64,000 nucleotides of DNA from Archangium lansingense (GCF_026626635.1 NZ_JAPNKA010000001.1:3348001-3412000), one strand, 5' to 3'; numbered from the stretch's first letter, positions 46,361 through 55,263 are shown. Made by a program: numbers and translations. Notes: generated by a model not told the origin, from the letters alone.

Positions 46361-47368
46361 ATGGAAGCGGGCGTGCGCTCCTATGAAGAGGCCTTCTCCC
46401 CCTACTGGTACCCCGTCGCGTTCTCGCACGAGCTGAAGGAGCGTCCGCTCGCGGCGCGCCTGTTGGGACGGGAGCTGGTGGTGTGGCGGGTGGGCTCTGG
46501 CGTGGCCGCCACGCAGCGCTACTGCGCCCACCGGGGCGCGGACCTGTGCGCTGGTGAGGTGTCCGCCGAGGGCCTGCGGTGTGCCTTCCATGGCTGGACG
46601 TACGGGCAGGATGGGCGCTGTGTGCGGGTGCCTTCCCAGCCCGGTGCGCCCATTCCCGCCCGCGCGGCGCTCGCGTCCTTCCGGGCCGTGGAGCGCTATG
46701 GCCTGGTGTGGATCTGTCTGGATGCGAGCTCCCAGGAGGCGCTGCCGGAGTGGCCAGAGCTGGAGAGCGGCAAGGTGGCCACCGTCGCGCTCCCGCGGCT
46801 GGACTGGGAGGTGTCCGCGGGCCGGCTGATGGAGATCATCCTGGACGTCACCCACCTGTCCTGGGTGCACAAGGGGACCTTCGGTAACCCGGAGCAGCAG
46901 GAGGTGCTGTCCTACGAGGTGGCGCGGCTGCCCGGTGGCCTGCGGACGCAGATCACCTATCCCGCGCTCTCTCCGGCCCTCGAGGGGGCGCCGCCGCGGG
47001 TGGACAAGACCACGCTCACCTATGACGTGACGCTTCCCTTCGCCGTGCGCCTGTCCTTCAAGCCCACCCTGTTCTTCCAACACACGGTGTACGCCATCGC
47101 CTCGCCCTGGTCCGAGGAGAAGGCGCAGTGCTTCTATTTTTCCTCCTACCACCCGGCCATCAAGCAGTTCCCAGACATCTTCGTGAAGTCCGAGCTGGCC
47201 ATCCTCGAGCAGGATCGCCTCATCGCCGAGGGCCAGCGCCCCAAGGCCCACCCGCTGGACTTCTCCGGCGAGGTCCACGTGAAGGCGGATCGCCTCCCCA
47301 TCGAGTACCGACGGGGAGTGATCGCGTTGCGCACGGGCCGTCCAGTTGACGGGCCTCCTCCGGAATGA
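46361..47368 (+). CDS. Rieske non-haem iron oxygenase
   Basis: A 335-residue oxygenase of the vanillate-demethylase/pheophorbide-oxygenase style. The N-terminal Rieske domain binds [2Fe-2S] through Cys55, His57 (YCAHRGADLC) and Cys74, His77 (CAFHGWTYG). The C-terminal catalytic domain has the mononuclear-iron motif D162-x2-H165-x4-H170 (DVTHLSWVHKG). All ligands are present, so it should be active if given a reductase; no ferredoxin or reductase gene is in the window. It follows the 56-residue peptide gene by 14 nt. Substrates of this group are diverse: aromatic demethylation, hydroxylation, or peptide/NRPS tailoring. Confidence 0.9.
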   Translation: MEAGVRSYEEAFSPYWYPVAFSHELKERPLAARLLGRELVVWRVGSGVAATQRYCAHRGADLCAGEVSAEGLRCAFHGWTYGQDGRCVRVPSQPGAPIPARAALASFRAVERYGLVWICLDASSQEALPEWPELESGKVATVALPRLDWEVSAGRLMEIILDVTHLSWVHKGTFGNPEQQEVLSYEVARLPGGLRTQITYPALSPALEGAPPRVDKTTLTYDVTLPFAVRLSFKPTLFFQHTVYAIASPWSEEKAQCFYFSSYHPAIKQFPDIFVKSELAILEQDRLIAEGQRPKAHPLDFSGEVHVKADRLPIEYRRGVIALRTGRPVDGPPPE

Positions 47369-47394
47369 GCCCTCGAAGCTCCTCGGGGGGGTTC

Positions 47395-47424
47395 TTGGTT
47401 TTGCAATTGAACGCTTGTTAGAGT
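47395..47424 (+). promoter_or_regulatory. Putative promoter for the multi-haem lipoprotein operon
   Basis: TTGGTT at 47395-47400, an 18-nt AT-rich spacer, then TAGAGT at 47419-47424, inside the only AT-rich patch between the Rieske gene and the cytochrome. A moderate match to sigma-70 boxes. Confidence 0.4.
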
Positions 47425-47501
47425 CCCCGAGCGCCCCGTTGTCGTCGCTCCCCCCACCTGCCCGTCGCCCCCCGGCGAGAGGCGCAGGACCCAAGTCCCA
47501 C

Positions 47502-49406
47502 ATGAAACCGTTCTCGAAGATTCTTCTGCTCCCCCTCGTGGTGTTCGTCGCGGGCTGTAACATCTTCAACGTCGAGGACAACGAGGGCACGCGTGGTCGC
47601 GGCGCGAAGGCGTTCGACCCGTACTCGAGCTCCGCCTCCGGGGCCATCTCCTTGTCGCTGCTGGCCTTCAACGGCTGCGCCATCCTGCCCAACGGCGAGC
47701 CGGTGACGCGCGGCGATCTGAGTCGGGCCGTCTTCAACTACCCGGACCAGTGCCAGTTCCTCAACGACGGCTACTTCGGGCTCGGTCCCGCCCGGCCGCC
47801 CACGGCCCGGCTCACCGTCGTTCGCGACACGCTCTACTTCCTGCGAGAGCTGTCCATGACGGACGCGCTCATCAACAGCGACCACATGGACTTCGCGGAC
47901 AAGCAGGCGCCCGCCACGTGGATGCGCAAGCACTCGCGCTTCAAGAGCCTGGACTGGAGTGGCCTGACGGTGGGCCGCGAGAACTGGAAGAGCCTGGGCT
48001 TTGGCAGCTTCCAGCGGGAGGTCTTCTACGAGAACGCCGCGTGGATGCTCTCCAATGACGACACCCTGACGGTGGACGTGCTCGACTCGTCGGGAGTCAT
48101 TCGCGCCACGCAGACCTACAGCCGCCAGGACTTCCTCGCCGAGAGCCCCAGCACCGGCCGCACCCGCGCGAGCTGGATGGCGACCGGCGTAGGCGCCCCG
48201 CGTTTCCCCGGGGACACGGTGCCCCAGCCGGGCTCGTTCAACCCGCCCGTGTACCACACGGGGGTGAAGGTCTCCTTCGCCAACTCCACCAACCCCTTCA
48301 AGACCTTCCGCATGCCGGACGTGGCCGGCGAGGGCGTCATCCGCGTCACCTGGAGCCTGATGCCCGAGGAGCCCTTCCTCTTCCCGGTCACCTTCGTGCG
48401 CGAGGCAGAGCGCGAGACCTCCTGCTACAAGCTGGGCGCCGACGGCCTGGCCACCAACGAGAAGGTGGCTTGCGGCTTCGGCCTCGAGCAGGCCGTCCAC
48501 CTCAACAAGCCGCAGAACGGCAAGTACTTCATGCCGGGCGATACGTTGGATCTGCTCGTGTCGCTGCAGGACGGGGATGGCAATGCCCTGCACCCGCAGA
48601 ATCTGCTGCCGAGCTGGAACGACTTCATGGGCGGGCAGTCCAACGGCATCGGCTACTTCAATGACAAGATGCTGCTCGTCTTCCGGGACACGAGCAGCAC
48701 CGAGTCCGGTTTCAAGGTGGTGGGGCCGCTGCAGGACCTGAAGACGGTGTACGGCACCTACGCGCTGCCCTACTTCTCCTACCCGGTGTCGGGTGAGCCT
48801 CAGTTCTACGTGGCCCCCGGCATGCCGGATGCCTTCCCCGGGTACGCGGCCGCCAAGCAGCCCACGCGCTACTCGGTGAAGCTGTCGGATGATGCGAAGC
48901 CGGGCACCTACCTCATCATGCTCAAGGGGCACCGGGCCGTGGACGGCGAGCGCCTCAACCGGCTCGACTCCTTCTTCTTCCAGGTCGGCCAGGAGAAGCC
49001 CACCACCTATCCGGGGCAGATCGGCAACTGCCAGACCTGCCACAACGGGGTGAACTCGCTGGACAACCTCCACCACGGCCTGTCGGTGGACAACGTGGAG
49101 GCCTGCAAGACGTGCCACTTCGAGCCGCAGGTGGGCCACGTCTCCGACTTCATCCACCGCATGCACATGAACTCGCGCAAGTACAAGCAGAACAAGTCGG
49201 ACTGCACCTTCTGCCACCTGACGCGGGAGAGCGCCGTGCGGCCGAGCCTCGTCGCCTGCAATAGCTGCCACATCAGCTCGCACGGCACGGAGTACTTCGC
49301 GGAGCAGTTCGAGGACTTGCAGAACACGCCCAACGCCTACGGCAATTGCGCCAACGCCTGCCACGGCGTGACCCCGCCGGCCGGCCACATCCTCCCCACC
49401 AGGTGA
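47502..49406 (+). CDS. Multi-haem c-type cytochrome lipoprotein (OmcA/MtrC-like)
   Basis: A 634-residue outer-surface-type lipoprotein with lipobox VAGC (Cys18-20 region). Residues about 60-500 are a beta-rich region without haem motifs. The C-terminal 125 residues hold four CxxCH sites (CQTCH, CKTCH, CTFCH, CNSCH) plus a fifth with a three-residue gap (CANACH), spaced as in OmcA/MtrC-type pentahaem halves, with distal His residues such as HHGL and HRMHM. It likely carries electrons at the cell envelope. A longer in-frame reading from 47346 was rejected because the signal peptide starts at 47502. The gene after it is a second lipoprotein, probably its partner. Confidence 0.85.
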   Translation: MKPFSKILLLPLVVFVAGCNIFNVEDNEGTRGRGAKAFDPYSSSASGAISLSLLAFNGCAILPNGEPVTRGDLSRAVFNYPDQCQFLNDGYFGLGPARPPTARLTVVRDTLYFLRELSMTDALINSDHMDFADKQAPATWMRKHSRFKSLDWSGLTVGRENWKSLGFGSFQREVFYENAAWMLSNDDTLTVDVLDSSGVIRATQTYSRQDFLAESPSTGRTRASWMATGVGAPRFPGDTVPQPGSFNPPVYHTGVKVSFANSTNPFKTFRMPDVAGEGVIRVTWSLMPEEPFLFPVTFVREAERETSCYKLGADGLATNEKVACGFGLEQAVHLNKPQNGKYFMPGDTLDLLVSLQDGDGNALHPQNLLPSWNDFMGGQSNGIGYFNDKMLLVFRDTSSTESGFKVVGPLQDLKTVYGTYALPYFSYPVSGEPQFYVAPGMPDAFPGYAAAKQPTRYSVKLSDDAKPGTYLIMLKGHRAVDGERLNRLDSFFFQVGQEKPTTYPGQIGNCQTCHNGVNSLDNLHHGLSVDNVEACKTCHFEPQVGHVSDFIHRMHMNSRKYKQNKSDCTFCHLTRESAVRPSLVACNSCHISSHGTEYFAEQFEDLQNTPNAYGNCANACHGVTPPAGHILPTR

Positions 49407-49423
49407 GATTCGAGAGGACCGCC

Positions 49424-50503
49424 ATGAGAGCTTCGTCCATCATCTCCAGTGTCATGCTCGCGGCCGCCCTGACGGGGTGCTCCGGCGAGCTTCCGACCCA
49501 GCCCGGGACGTCCACCCCCTACACGGATCTGCCGCCCGTGAAGACCACCGTGTCGGGCATCATCTTCGACCCGGAGGCCTTCCACTTCGCCGCGGCCACC
49601 TTCCCGCCGGGAGACCCCTCGGACCCCACCGCGCCTCCTCCTCCGCCGCGCATGCTCGTCCTCGGGATTCCGTACATGATGCGCGCGACGCCCGTGGGGG
49701 CGCAGGTGAGCGTGATGAACGGCGGCACCGTGGCCGACTCCAGCAGCGACACTGTCACCCCGGGCGCCACGTGGCAGTTGGCGCAGGGCGTGCCGAGGGA
49801 CGAGTCCATCACCTATGCCATCCGGGCCGAGGCGTCCCAGAACGGCATCGTCATCGGCGCCGCGGAGGCCTTCCCCGCGCCCGACTTCGAGCCCATGCCC
49901 CAGGCGAGGTACCACCCCACCACCTCGCTGAGCCCCCTGCGTACGCTCAACACCTCCTGCGTCTCGCAGATAGCGATGGTGGTGGGCGAGGCCGGGGCCC
50001 TGTCCGCTCTGGCCACCCACACGGGCAACTCCATCAATCAGCTTCTGACGGGGGGCGTGGCGCTCGTTTGGGTGCTCTCCCCCGGCTTCTTCTTCGACTT
50101 CGAGAACAACCCGCTGGGCGGGGTGGAGATGACGAAGGAGGCGGGCCCAGGCACGGTGTACGCGCTGGACTGGGCGAAGCCGGGCACCGTCGCGGGCCAG
50201 TCGCCCATGGGCTTCTACGTCTCGTCCGAGCCGGTCAGCCCCCTGGGCTACTACGCCGTCGTGGTCCCGCCGGGCGCCACGGATCCGGTGGCGCTGGGCT
50301 TCAAGGACACCGTGAACACCCCCGAGGGTGAGCAGCCCGGGGAGTTCGGTCCGCGGCCCTTCCCCCTGGCCCCCGCCTCCATTCAGGTGGGCCCGGGCGT
50401 GTCCGTGATGCGCACGTCTGCCTTCCCCTCGCTCTCCTTCCCTCCGCCTCCTCCGGACGAGGAGTACGTGCCGGGCACGGACATGAGCTTCCTGTGCCGT
50501 TAG
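49424..50503 (+). CDS. Lipoprotein of unknown function, partner of the cytochrome
   Basis: A 359-residue lipoprotein with signal SIISSVMLAAALTGC (lipidated Cys near 19), then a proline-rich beta protein with no catalytic motif that I recognise (TVSGIIFDPEAFHFAAATF; PPPPPRMLVLGI). It starts 17 nt after the cytochrome stop, so one operon. In other bacteria multi-haem lipoproteins often pair with a non-haem lipoprotein; a structural or metal-handling role is a guess. It converges on tldD with a hairpin between them. Confidence 0.7.
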   Translation: MRASSIISSVMLAAALTGCSGELPTQPGTSTPYTDLPPVKTTVSGIIFDPEAFHFAAATFPPGDPSDPTAPPPPPRMLVLGIPYMMRATPVGAQVSVMNGGTVADSSSDTVTPGATWQLAQGVPRDESITYAIRAEASQNGIVIGAAEAFPAPDFEPMPQARYHPTTSLSPLRTLNTSCVSQIAMVVGEAGALSALATHTGNSINQLLTGGVALVWVLSPGFFFDFENNPLGGVEMTKEAGPGTVYALDWAKPGTVAGQSPMGFYVSSEPVSPLGYYAVVVPPGATDPVALGFKDTVNTPEGEQPGEFGPRPFPLAPASIQVGPGVSVMRTSAFPSLSFPPPPPDEEYVPGTDMSFLCR

Positions 50504-50519
50504 GCCGGACGCTGGTGCG

Positions 50520-50541
50520 GCCCGCTCCGGGGTGAGCGGGC
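50520..50541. terminator. Hairpin between convergent lipoprotein gene and tldD
   Basis: A perfect 8-bp stem (GCCCGCTC/GAGCGGGC) with loop CGGGGT fills the 39-bp gap between two convergent stop codons and probably works in both directions. No T-run. Confidence 0.6.
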
Positions 50542-50542
50542 G

Positions 50543-51823
50543 TCAGCGCCAGGGCCGGAAGTCGAGCCGCCGGAAGCGCACGGCCGGCTGTCCGAAGGAG
50601 ACGGGCAGCGGGCCGTGAGCCAGCTTGCGGCAGCCGCGAGTGGCGAACAGGTTCTGCGAGTCCGCGCCCACCGCGTCGATGCTCGCGAGGGCCTCCAGGC
50701 CGTTGCCGCTGAGGATGCCCGGCGACACCATTCGTCCCGGGCGGCCGTCGCGGATCTCCTGTGCCTCGATGACGTAGAAGCTGAAGTCGCCCGACAGCAG
50801 GTTCATGTGGCGCGGCAGCAGGTGGCGCACCAGCAGCCCGTGGGGAATGCCGGCGAGCAGGCTCTCCAGATTGCCCTGGTGCGGCTCCACGCGCGTGTGG
50901 GCCATGCGGGGCAGGGGCGGGTGCTTGAAGCCCACGCGTCGGCCGTGCCCGTTGGGGGCGTGGCCCAGGACCCGGGCGCTGCATCCATCCAGCAGCGGCG
51001 AGCCGATGACGCCGGCCTGGAGGAGGTGCACGGGCCTCGCGGGGTTGCCCTCGTCATCCCAGCCATAGGCGAGCGCCCCGTGCCCATCGGTGGGATCGTC
51101 GGAGATGGAGACGAAGGGCTCGGCCACCCGCTGGCCCAGGCGGCGGGCCAGGTAGGAGCCGCCCCGGGCGACGACGTCTCCCTCGAGAGGGTGGCCGCAG
51201 ACCTCGTGGAAGAAGCAGCCAGAGGCCGAGCCAGGGGGGAACACCACGGGGAGCTCACCCGTGGGACAGGGGACGAGGGGGGCGCACTCGTGGAGCTGCC
51301 GCACCATCCGCTCCACCAGGGACTCCAGCTCTGGCAGGGCCGCGCGGAGCCGCTCGCCATCCGGGTAGGCCGCGCAGCGCCACAGCTCCTCCGTCCCCGT
51401 GGGGGTGGCGCCATGGACCTTCAGCTCGATGAGGGCATAGCGCCTGCGATCGGAGACCTGGCGGTCCTCGCTGGCGAAGAGGGTGCTCTGGTCCACCTCG
51501 CGCAGCAGCACGTCCAGTTGCACCGCGCCTGCCTCTCGCGCCCGCTCCACCAGGCGCCGCACGCCGTCCTCCAGGGCCCCGGTGCCTTCCACCAGCGCCG
51601 GGCCGGGGGCGAACAGCGCACGTGCTCCGTCCGCCACCTCCGCGGGCAGCGCGCCGGCTGGGAGCGAGTCTCGGGTTACCTCCGTCCACACCTGCTCCAC
51701 CCCTCCGCGCCGCTCCCGGCGGGCCGCGTAGCCTCGCTCGAGCAGGGGCGGCTGGACGCGCAGCCCCGAGGGCTGGTGGATGAGCTCCCTCACCTCGCGC
51801 CGCTCCACGAACCAGTCGGACAC
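50543..51823 (-). CDS. tldD: TldD-like metalloprotease subunit
   Basis: A 426-residue TldD/PmbA-family protein. It has the family zinc motif HExxxH in FFHEVCGHPLEGD (His206), then IGSPLLDGCSARVLGHAPNGHGRR and a Gly-rich C-terminal half. TldD forms a heterodimer with TldE and degrades unfolded or leader peptides, as in microcin B17 and klebsazolicin maturation. A TldE-like gene lies 3.5 kb away on the other strand, so a pair is available. It is shorter than E. coli TldD (481), as is common for second copies. Of two GTG starts, 51823 has AGGAGG at ideal 8-nt spacing, while 51832 abuts it. Confidence 0.87.
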   Translation of the reverse strand: MSDWFVERREVRELIHQPSGLRVQPPLLERGYAARRERRGGVEQVWTEVTRDSLPAGALPAEVADGARALFAPGPALVEGTGALEDGVRRLVERAREAGAVQLDVLLREVDQSTLFASEDRQVSDRRRYALIELKVHGATPTGTEELWRCAAYPDGERLRAALPELESLVERMVRQLHECAPLVPCPTGELPVVFPPGSASGCFFHEVCGHPLEGDVVARGGSYLARRLGQRVAEPFVSISDDPTDGHGALAYGWDDEGNPARPVHLLQAGVIGSPLLDGCSARVLGHAPNGHGRRVGFKHPPLPRMAHTRVEPHQGNLESLLAGIPHGLLVRHLLPRHMNLLSGDFSFYVIEAQEIRDGRPGRMVSPGILSGNGLEALASIDAVGADSQNLFATRGCRKLAHGPLPVSFGQPAVRFRRLDFRPWR

Positions 51824-51999
51824 CCCGCGCACCTCCTCCCTCCCTTTTAATCCTCCTTACCCATTTTTCTGAGGTCCGAAGGAGCTGGCCCAGGCTGCGG
51901 GTGAGAAGCTCGTGGGCTCACGGCGAGAGAACTACCCAACACCGGCAGCGCGACGCGGGGCTGGGGTAACTTGGCCGCCCGGGGTGCGGCATCTGCTAC

Positions 52000-52020
52000 G
52001 GTGAACCGGAGAGGTTCACC
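52000..52020 (+). promoter_or_regulatory. Hairpin carrying the Shine-Dalgarno in its loop
   Basis: A perfect 8-bp inverted repeat GGTGAACC/GGTTCACC with loop GGAGA; the loop plus first stem bases form GGAGAGG, the likely ribosome site for the DUF2381 gene that starts 9 nt downstream. It may be a translational control hairpin or a dimeric-repressor operator. Confidence 0.55.
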
Positions 52021-52023
52021 ACC

Positions 52024-52920
52024 CTGGCACTACTACCAACGTCCCGTCCGCTCCTCGTTCTTCTCGCTTTGTCCCTTGCGCCTCCCTCGGTGGCTCAGAC
52101 TCAGCCCCCGGCTCGCGAGCGCCAGGAGCGGCAGGTTGTCCTCCCCAGCAATCCCAATGAATCGGCACCAGAGGCGCGGGTGGCGGCCGGCGTCGCCACC
52201 TACCTTCGCTTCGACGCCCCCATCGACAAGGCTTCCTTGGAACTCGAGGGCCGACCGGCTCGCTTCCGGTGGGTAGAGGCGGGGGAGCGCCTCGTGGCGG
52301 TGGAGCCCTCTGTCGACCTGGGGGCCGAGGAGAAGCTGGTGGTGCGGGTGCGCTACAAGGACGGTGCCTCCCCGGCAGTTGCCACGCTCGTGCTCGTCTC
52401 CCACCCCACGCTGGTGGACAAGGAGGTGGAGGTGGTGCGCCGCCCGCGTACCCTCGAGGCTCTGGAAGCGGCGCTGGCGGAGAAGGAGGCGGAGCTCGCG
52501 GCGCTGAGGGCCCAGTACGGAGCGGGCGGCCCTGCCGGGCTCGTGTTTTCGGGCCGAATCGACAGGAATGGAGTGGTAGCCCGGAGCACCGAGGATGTGC
52601 CCGGCATCCAAGGAGGGCTGAAGGTGGTGAGAGGCATGGGGTACCGCGCTGGCTCCTGGGCTCTCGCCGTCGTCCGTGTGCGGAACCTCCCGGGGCAGAA
52701 ACCCTGGGCGCCAGGCTCCGCGAGACTCACCCGAGCGGATGGCACCCCCGTGAAGGTGCTCTCCGTGGAGATGGACAAGGCTCAGCTCGCACCCGGTGAG
52801 GAGGGGCTCGTGGCGGTAGAGCCAGAGGTGCCCTACTGGAAGGCGGGCCAGGTCTTCCGCGTCGAAGTGTTGGACAAGAGCGGTGTCAGGCGCGTCCCCA
52901 TCCTCAATGTGGAACTCTAG
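52024..52920 (+). CDS. DUF2381-family protein, likely CTG start
   Basis: A 298-residue exported protein of the DUF2381 group, which is expanded in Myxococcus relatives. Recognisable parts are RQVVLPSNPNE near the N-terminus, TYLRFDAPIDKA, VVRVRYKDGASP, a short coiled coil (EALEAALAEKEAELAALRAQYG) and the final RRVPILNVEL. The annotated-looking TTG at 52069 would delete the signal peptide. A CTG at 52024, 9 nt after GGAGAGG, restores a good one (TSRPLLVLLALSLAPPSVA); no ATG, GTG or TTG lies between it and the upstream TAA at 51967. The kinase gene follows after 12 nt, as is usual for this family, so a shared signalling role is likely. Function unknown. Confidence 0.8.
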   Translation: MALLPTSRPLLVLLALSLAPPSVAQTQPPARERQERQVVLPSNPNESAPEARVAAGVATYLRFDAPIDKASLELEGRPARFRWVEAGERLVAVEPSVDLGAEEKLVVRVRYKDGASPAVATLVLVSHPTLVDKEVEVVRRPRTLEALEAALAEKEAELAALRAQYGAGGPAGLVFSGRIDRNGVVARSTEDVPGIQGGLKVVRGMGYRAGSWALAVVRVRNLPGQKPWAPGSARLTRADGTPVKVLSVEMDKAQLAPGEEGLVAVEPEVPYWKAGQVFRVEVLDKSGVRRVPILNVEL

Positions 52921-52932
52921 GAGGGCCAGCCC

Positions 52933-54720
52933 ATGACGGAAGCCCTGCACCCGGACCACCTCCAAAGCGGCGACACGGTGGGGCCCTGGCACATTGTCCA
53001 GGTGCTGGGCCGTGGAGGCTCCTCCCGCGTCTTCAAGGTGGAGCGCGACGGCCATCCCTACTCCATGAAGATGGCGCTGCTCCCCCTCACCCAATCCAAG
53101 GAGGAGCTCACGGAAGAGCAGTACGTGGAGGAGAAGAGCGCTTATCGGCGGCTGGCGCACGAGGCCGCGGCTCTCTTCACCTACGCCTCTCACCCCAACC
53201 TGCTGCGCGTGTACGCGGTGGACTTCTGGCCCAACCCCACCAAGGGCTACGCCTTCATCATCACCGACTTCGTGGACGGGGACACCTGGCACCAGTGGCG
53301 CTGGCGCAAGCCTCCTCACGCCACCGCGCTGGTGGACACCTTCTCCGGCGTAGTGCGCACCGTGGGTGTGCTGCACGCACGCGGTGTGTACCACCGGGAC
53401 TTGAAGGCAGAGAACATCCTCATCCGACGGGAGGACGGCAGGCCCTTCCTCATCGACTTCGGCACCGTGCGCCTGCCGGGAGCCCTGACGAAGACACTGG
53501 GCCTGCCCGAAGGCGTCCTGCACCTGTTGCCGCCCGAGCTCCTGGCCTACACGCGCACGGAGGCGTGGAAGCGGGGAGAGCCCTTCCAGGGTGGCGTGAC
53601 CACGGATTTGTACGCACTGGGGGTGTTGCTCTACCAGGGGCTCACCGACCTCCACCCCTTCAACCCGGAGCTGCCCGACAAGGAACTGCTGGCCGCCATC
53701 GCCTCGGTGCCCCCAACCGCGCCCCATGTCCTCAACCCCCTGGCTCCGCGCTCCCTCAGCGACATCGCCATGAAGCTGCTGGAGAAGCGGCCCGAGGACC
53801 GGTACCCCGACACCCAGGCGCTGCTCGAGGCGCTGGAGAAGGCCGCCGAGAAGGAGAGGCAGTCCCCCGCATGGAGGACGCCGCTCTTTGCCGTTGAGGG
53901 CAGTCCGGCGGGGCCATCACCCCAGGAGGTGGTGGTACAGCCGGCCCAGCCGCCGGAATCGGTACGCGAGGCTCCGGAAGAAGCTCAGCCGCCCAAGAAG
54001 GAAGAGAGCCATGCGGAGGTGCATCAGGAGGCGCCCGCTGCCTCTGTCCGCCCGCTCCGCGCGAGGTGGCCTCTGGTCCTGCTCGCGAGCCTGACCGTGC
54101 TCGGCCTTGCCTTGTGGCTAGTGCACTCCACACTTGCGCCCCCACCCGAGGCGCTGCTGCCTGGGGCTGGCCCCGAGAAAGGAAGCCCACCCGTGTCCAC
54201 CACTCCCTCCACCCCCTCGAGGTTCCTCGCTGCATGGCTGTGCGCCGTCGCCGGCATCGGCTGCCCCGCCGCCCAGGTGAAGCCCCCGGCGCCCGCCGAC
54301 TGCCCCAAGGAGGCGACCGAGGCCATGTTCCAGGAGTTGAAGCTTCGGCCGGGTCTCGATAGCGATCTTCTAGCCGTCGTGGACATCAACCAGCCCAGCG
54401 ATGTGAGCGAGCCGGGCGTCTACACGGATGGCCCTGTCATCGGACGCATCACGGAGGGAGACGGCAACATGCCCGAGGGGACGCTGCTGCACGGTCGTCT
54501 CTGGACGGGGCCCGGAATTTACGACCTCGAGGCGAACGTGCCGCGCGCGGCCATCATGGGACGCTACACCCTGGCCGTGCTGCCCGATGGGCGGAAGCTC
54601 CCCGTGTGCATCGTGCTGGGCAACCCGGACGGGCGCGTGCCCAAGCGGGAGGACTCCAAGGAGGGGGCTGCCTTGTTTAGCCGCGAGGCGCCGGTGAGCG
54701 CCGTCTGGGACTGGCCGTGA
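52933..54720 (+). CDS. Transmembrane Ser/Thr protein kinase (Pkn type)
   Basis: A 595-residue Hanks-type kinase. The kinase domain covers residues about 17-300: Gly-rich loop GRGGSSRVFKV, ATP lysine Lys46 (YSMKMAL), catalytic loop HRDLKAEN (Asp156), DFG Asp175 (IDFGTV) and a PPE variant LPPELLAYTRTEAW. A Pro/Glu-rich juxtamembrane stretch leads to one TM segment at about 379-399 (WPLVLLASLTVLGLALWLVHS). The C-terminal about 195 residues have four Cys and no known domain. All core residues are present, so it should be active. It is in an operon with the DUF2381 gene (12-nt gap). Targets unknown. Confidence 0.93.
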   Translation: MTEALHPDHLQSGDTVGPWHIVQVLGRGGSSRVFKVERDGHPYSMKMALLPLTQSKEELTEEQYVEEKSAYRRLAHEAAALFTYASHPNLLRVYAVDFWPNPTKGYAFIITDFVDGDTWHQWRWRKPPHATALVDTFSGVVRTVGVLHARGVYHRDLKAENILIRREDGRPFLIDFGTVRLPGALTKTLGLPEGVLHLLPPELLAYTRTEAWKRGEPFQGGVTTDLYALGVLLYQGLTDLHPFNPELPDKELLAAIASVPPTAPHVLNPLAPRSLSDIAMKLLEKRPEDRYPDTQALLEALEKAAEKERQSPAWRTPLFAVEGSPAGPSPQEVVVQPAQPPESVREAPEEAQPPKKEESHAEVHQEAPAASVRPLRARWPLVLLASLTVLGLALWLVHSTLAPPPEALLPGAGPEKGSPPVSTTPSTPSRFLAAWLCAVAGIGCPAAQVKPPAPADCPKEATEAMFQELKLRPGLDSDLLAVVDINQPSDVSEPGVYTDGPVIGRITEGDGNMPEGTLLHGRLWTGPGIYDLEANVPRAAIMGRYTLAVLPDGRKLPVCIVLGNPDGRVPKREDSKEGAALFSREAPVSAVWDWP

Positions 54721-54778
54721 GGAATGGCTTCTCGGCGCTGCCTGGTCAGAGATCGACCGACTCAGTAGGTGGGCAAAA

Positions 54779-54798
54779 GTTCCTTTGCAAAAAGGAAC
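54779..54798. terminator. Inverted repeat after the kinase gene
   Basis: A perfect 8-bp stem (GTTCCTTT/AAAGGAAC) with loop GCAA, 58 nt after the kinase stop. It could end the DUF2381-kinase transcript or bind a regulator of the next small gene. Confidence 0.45.
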
Positions 54799-54911
54799 GA
54801 AGCCAGAAGTGGTGGGAGAGAACGCCCGTCTTGCGCAGCGCCTGCCGCGGCGAGGGGCCCAGGGGCAGAAGGGTTTGACGATTCCGTGGCGCGCGCAATA
54901 CACCGGGGCTC

Positions 54912-55172
54912 ATGCCAAGGCTCGCGCTCCTGGTGGCCGTGCTCAACCTGATGGGCTACCTCATCGCCATGCGATTCATCCCCTGGATGGGACTGTCCCA
55001 TCCACGAGGGGGAGTCTTCAGTTTCGCGGCATACCTGGCGCTGGCCCTGCTGATGATCCGGGTGCCGAACCATATCGAGAGCGACGCCACGGAGCGCATC
55101 GGGGCCAGATGGGGAGGTTGGATCATGCTCTTCATGCCTCCGCTCTGGTGGGTGATCTCGGCAAACGCCTGA
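54912..55172 (+). CDS. Small membrane protein, unknown
   Basis: An 86-residue protein with three predicted membrane segments: residues about 4-22 (LALLVAVLNLMGYLIAMRF), 33-50 (VFSFAAYLALALLMIRV) and 67-84 (WGGWIMLFMPPLWWVIS). Codon third positions are strongly G/C-biased, as in real genes here, although no good ribosome site precedes the ATG. No family recognised. It sits between the kinase and tldE in the same direction. Confidence 0.6.
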   Translation: MPRLALLVAVLNLMGYLIAMRFIPWMGLSHPRGGVFSFAAYLALALLMIRVPNHIESDATERIGARWGGWIMLFMPPLWWVISANA

Positions 55173-55263
55173 GCGGAAAGGATTTTGTCGGAGGCGGAGG
55201 TGAACCCGGGTTGAACCCCCTGTCCACACCGGGGGGCCACGGGTTGGAGAACGGGCCCGGGCA

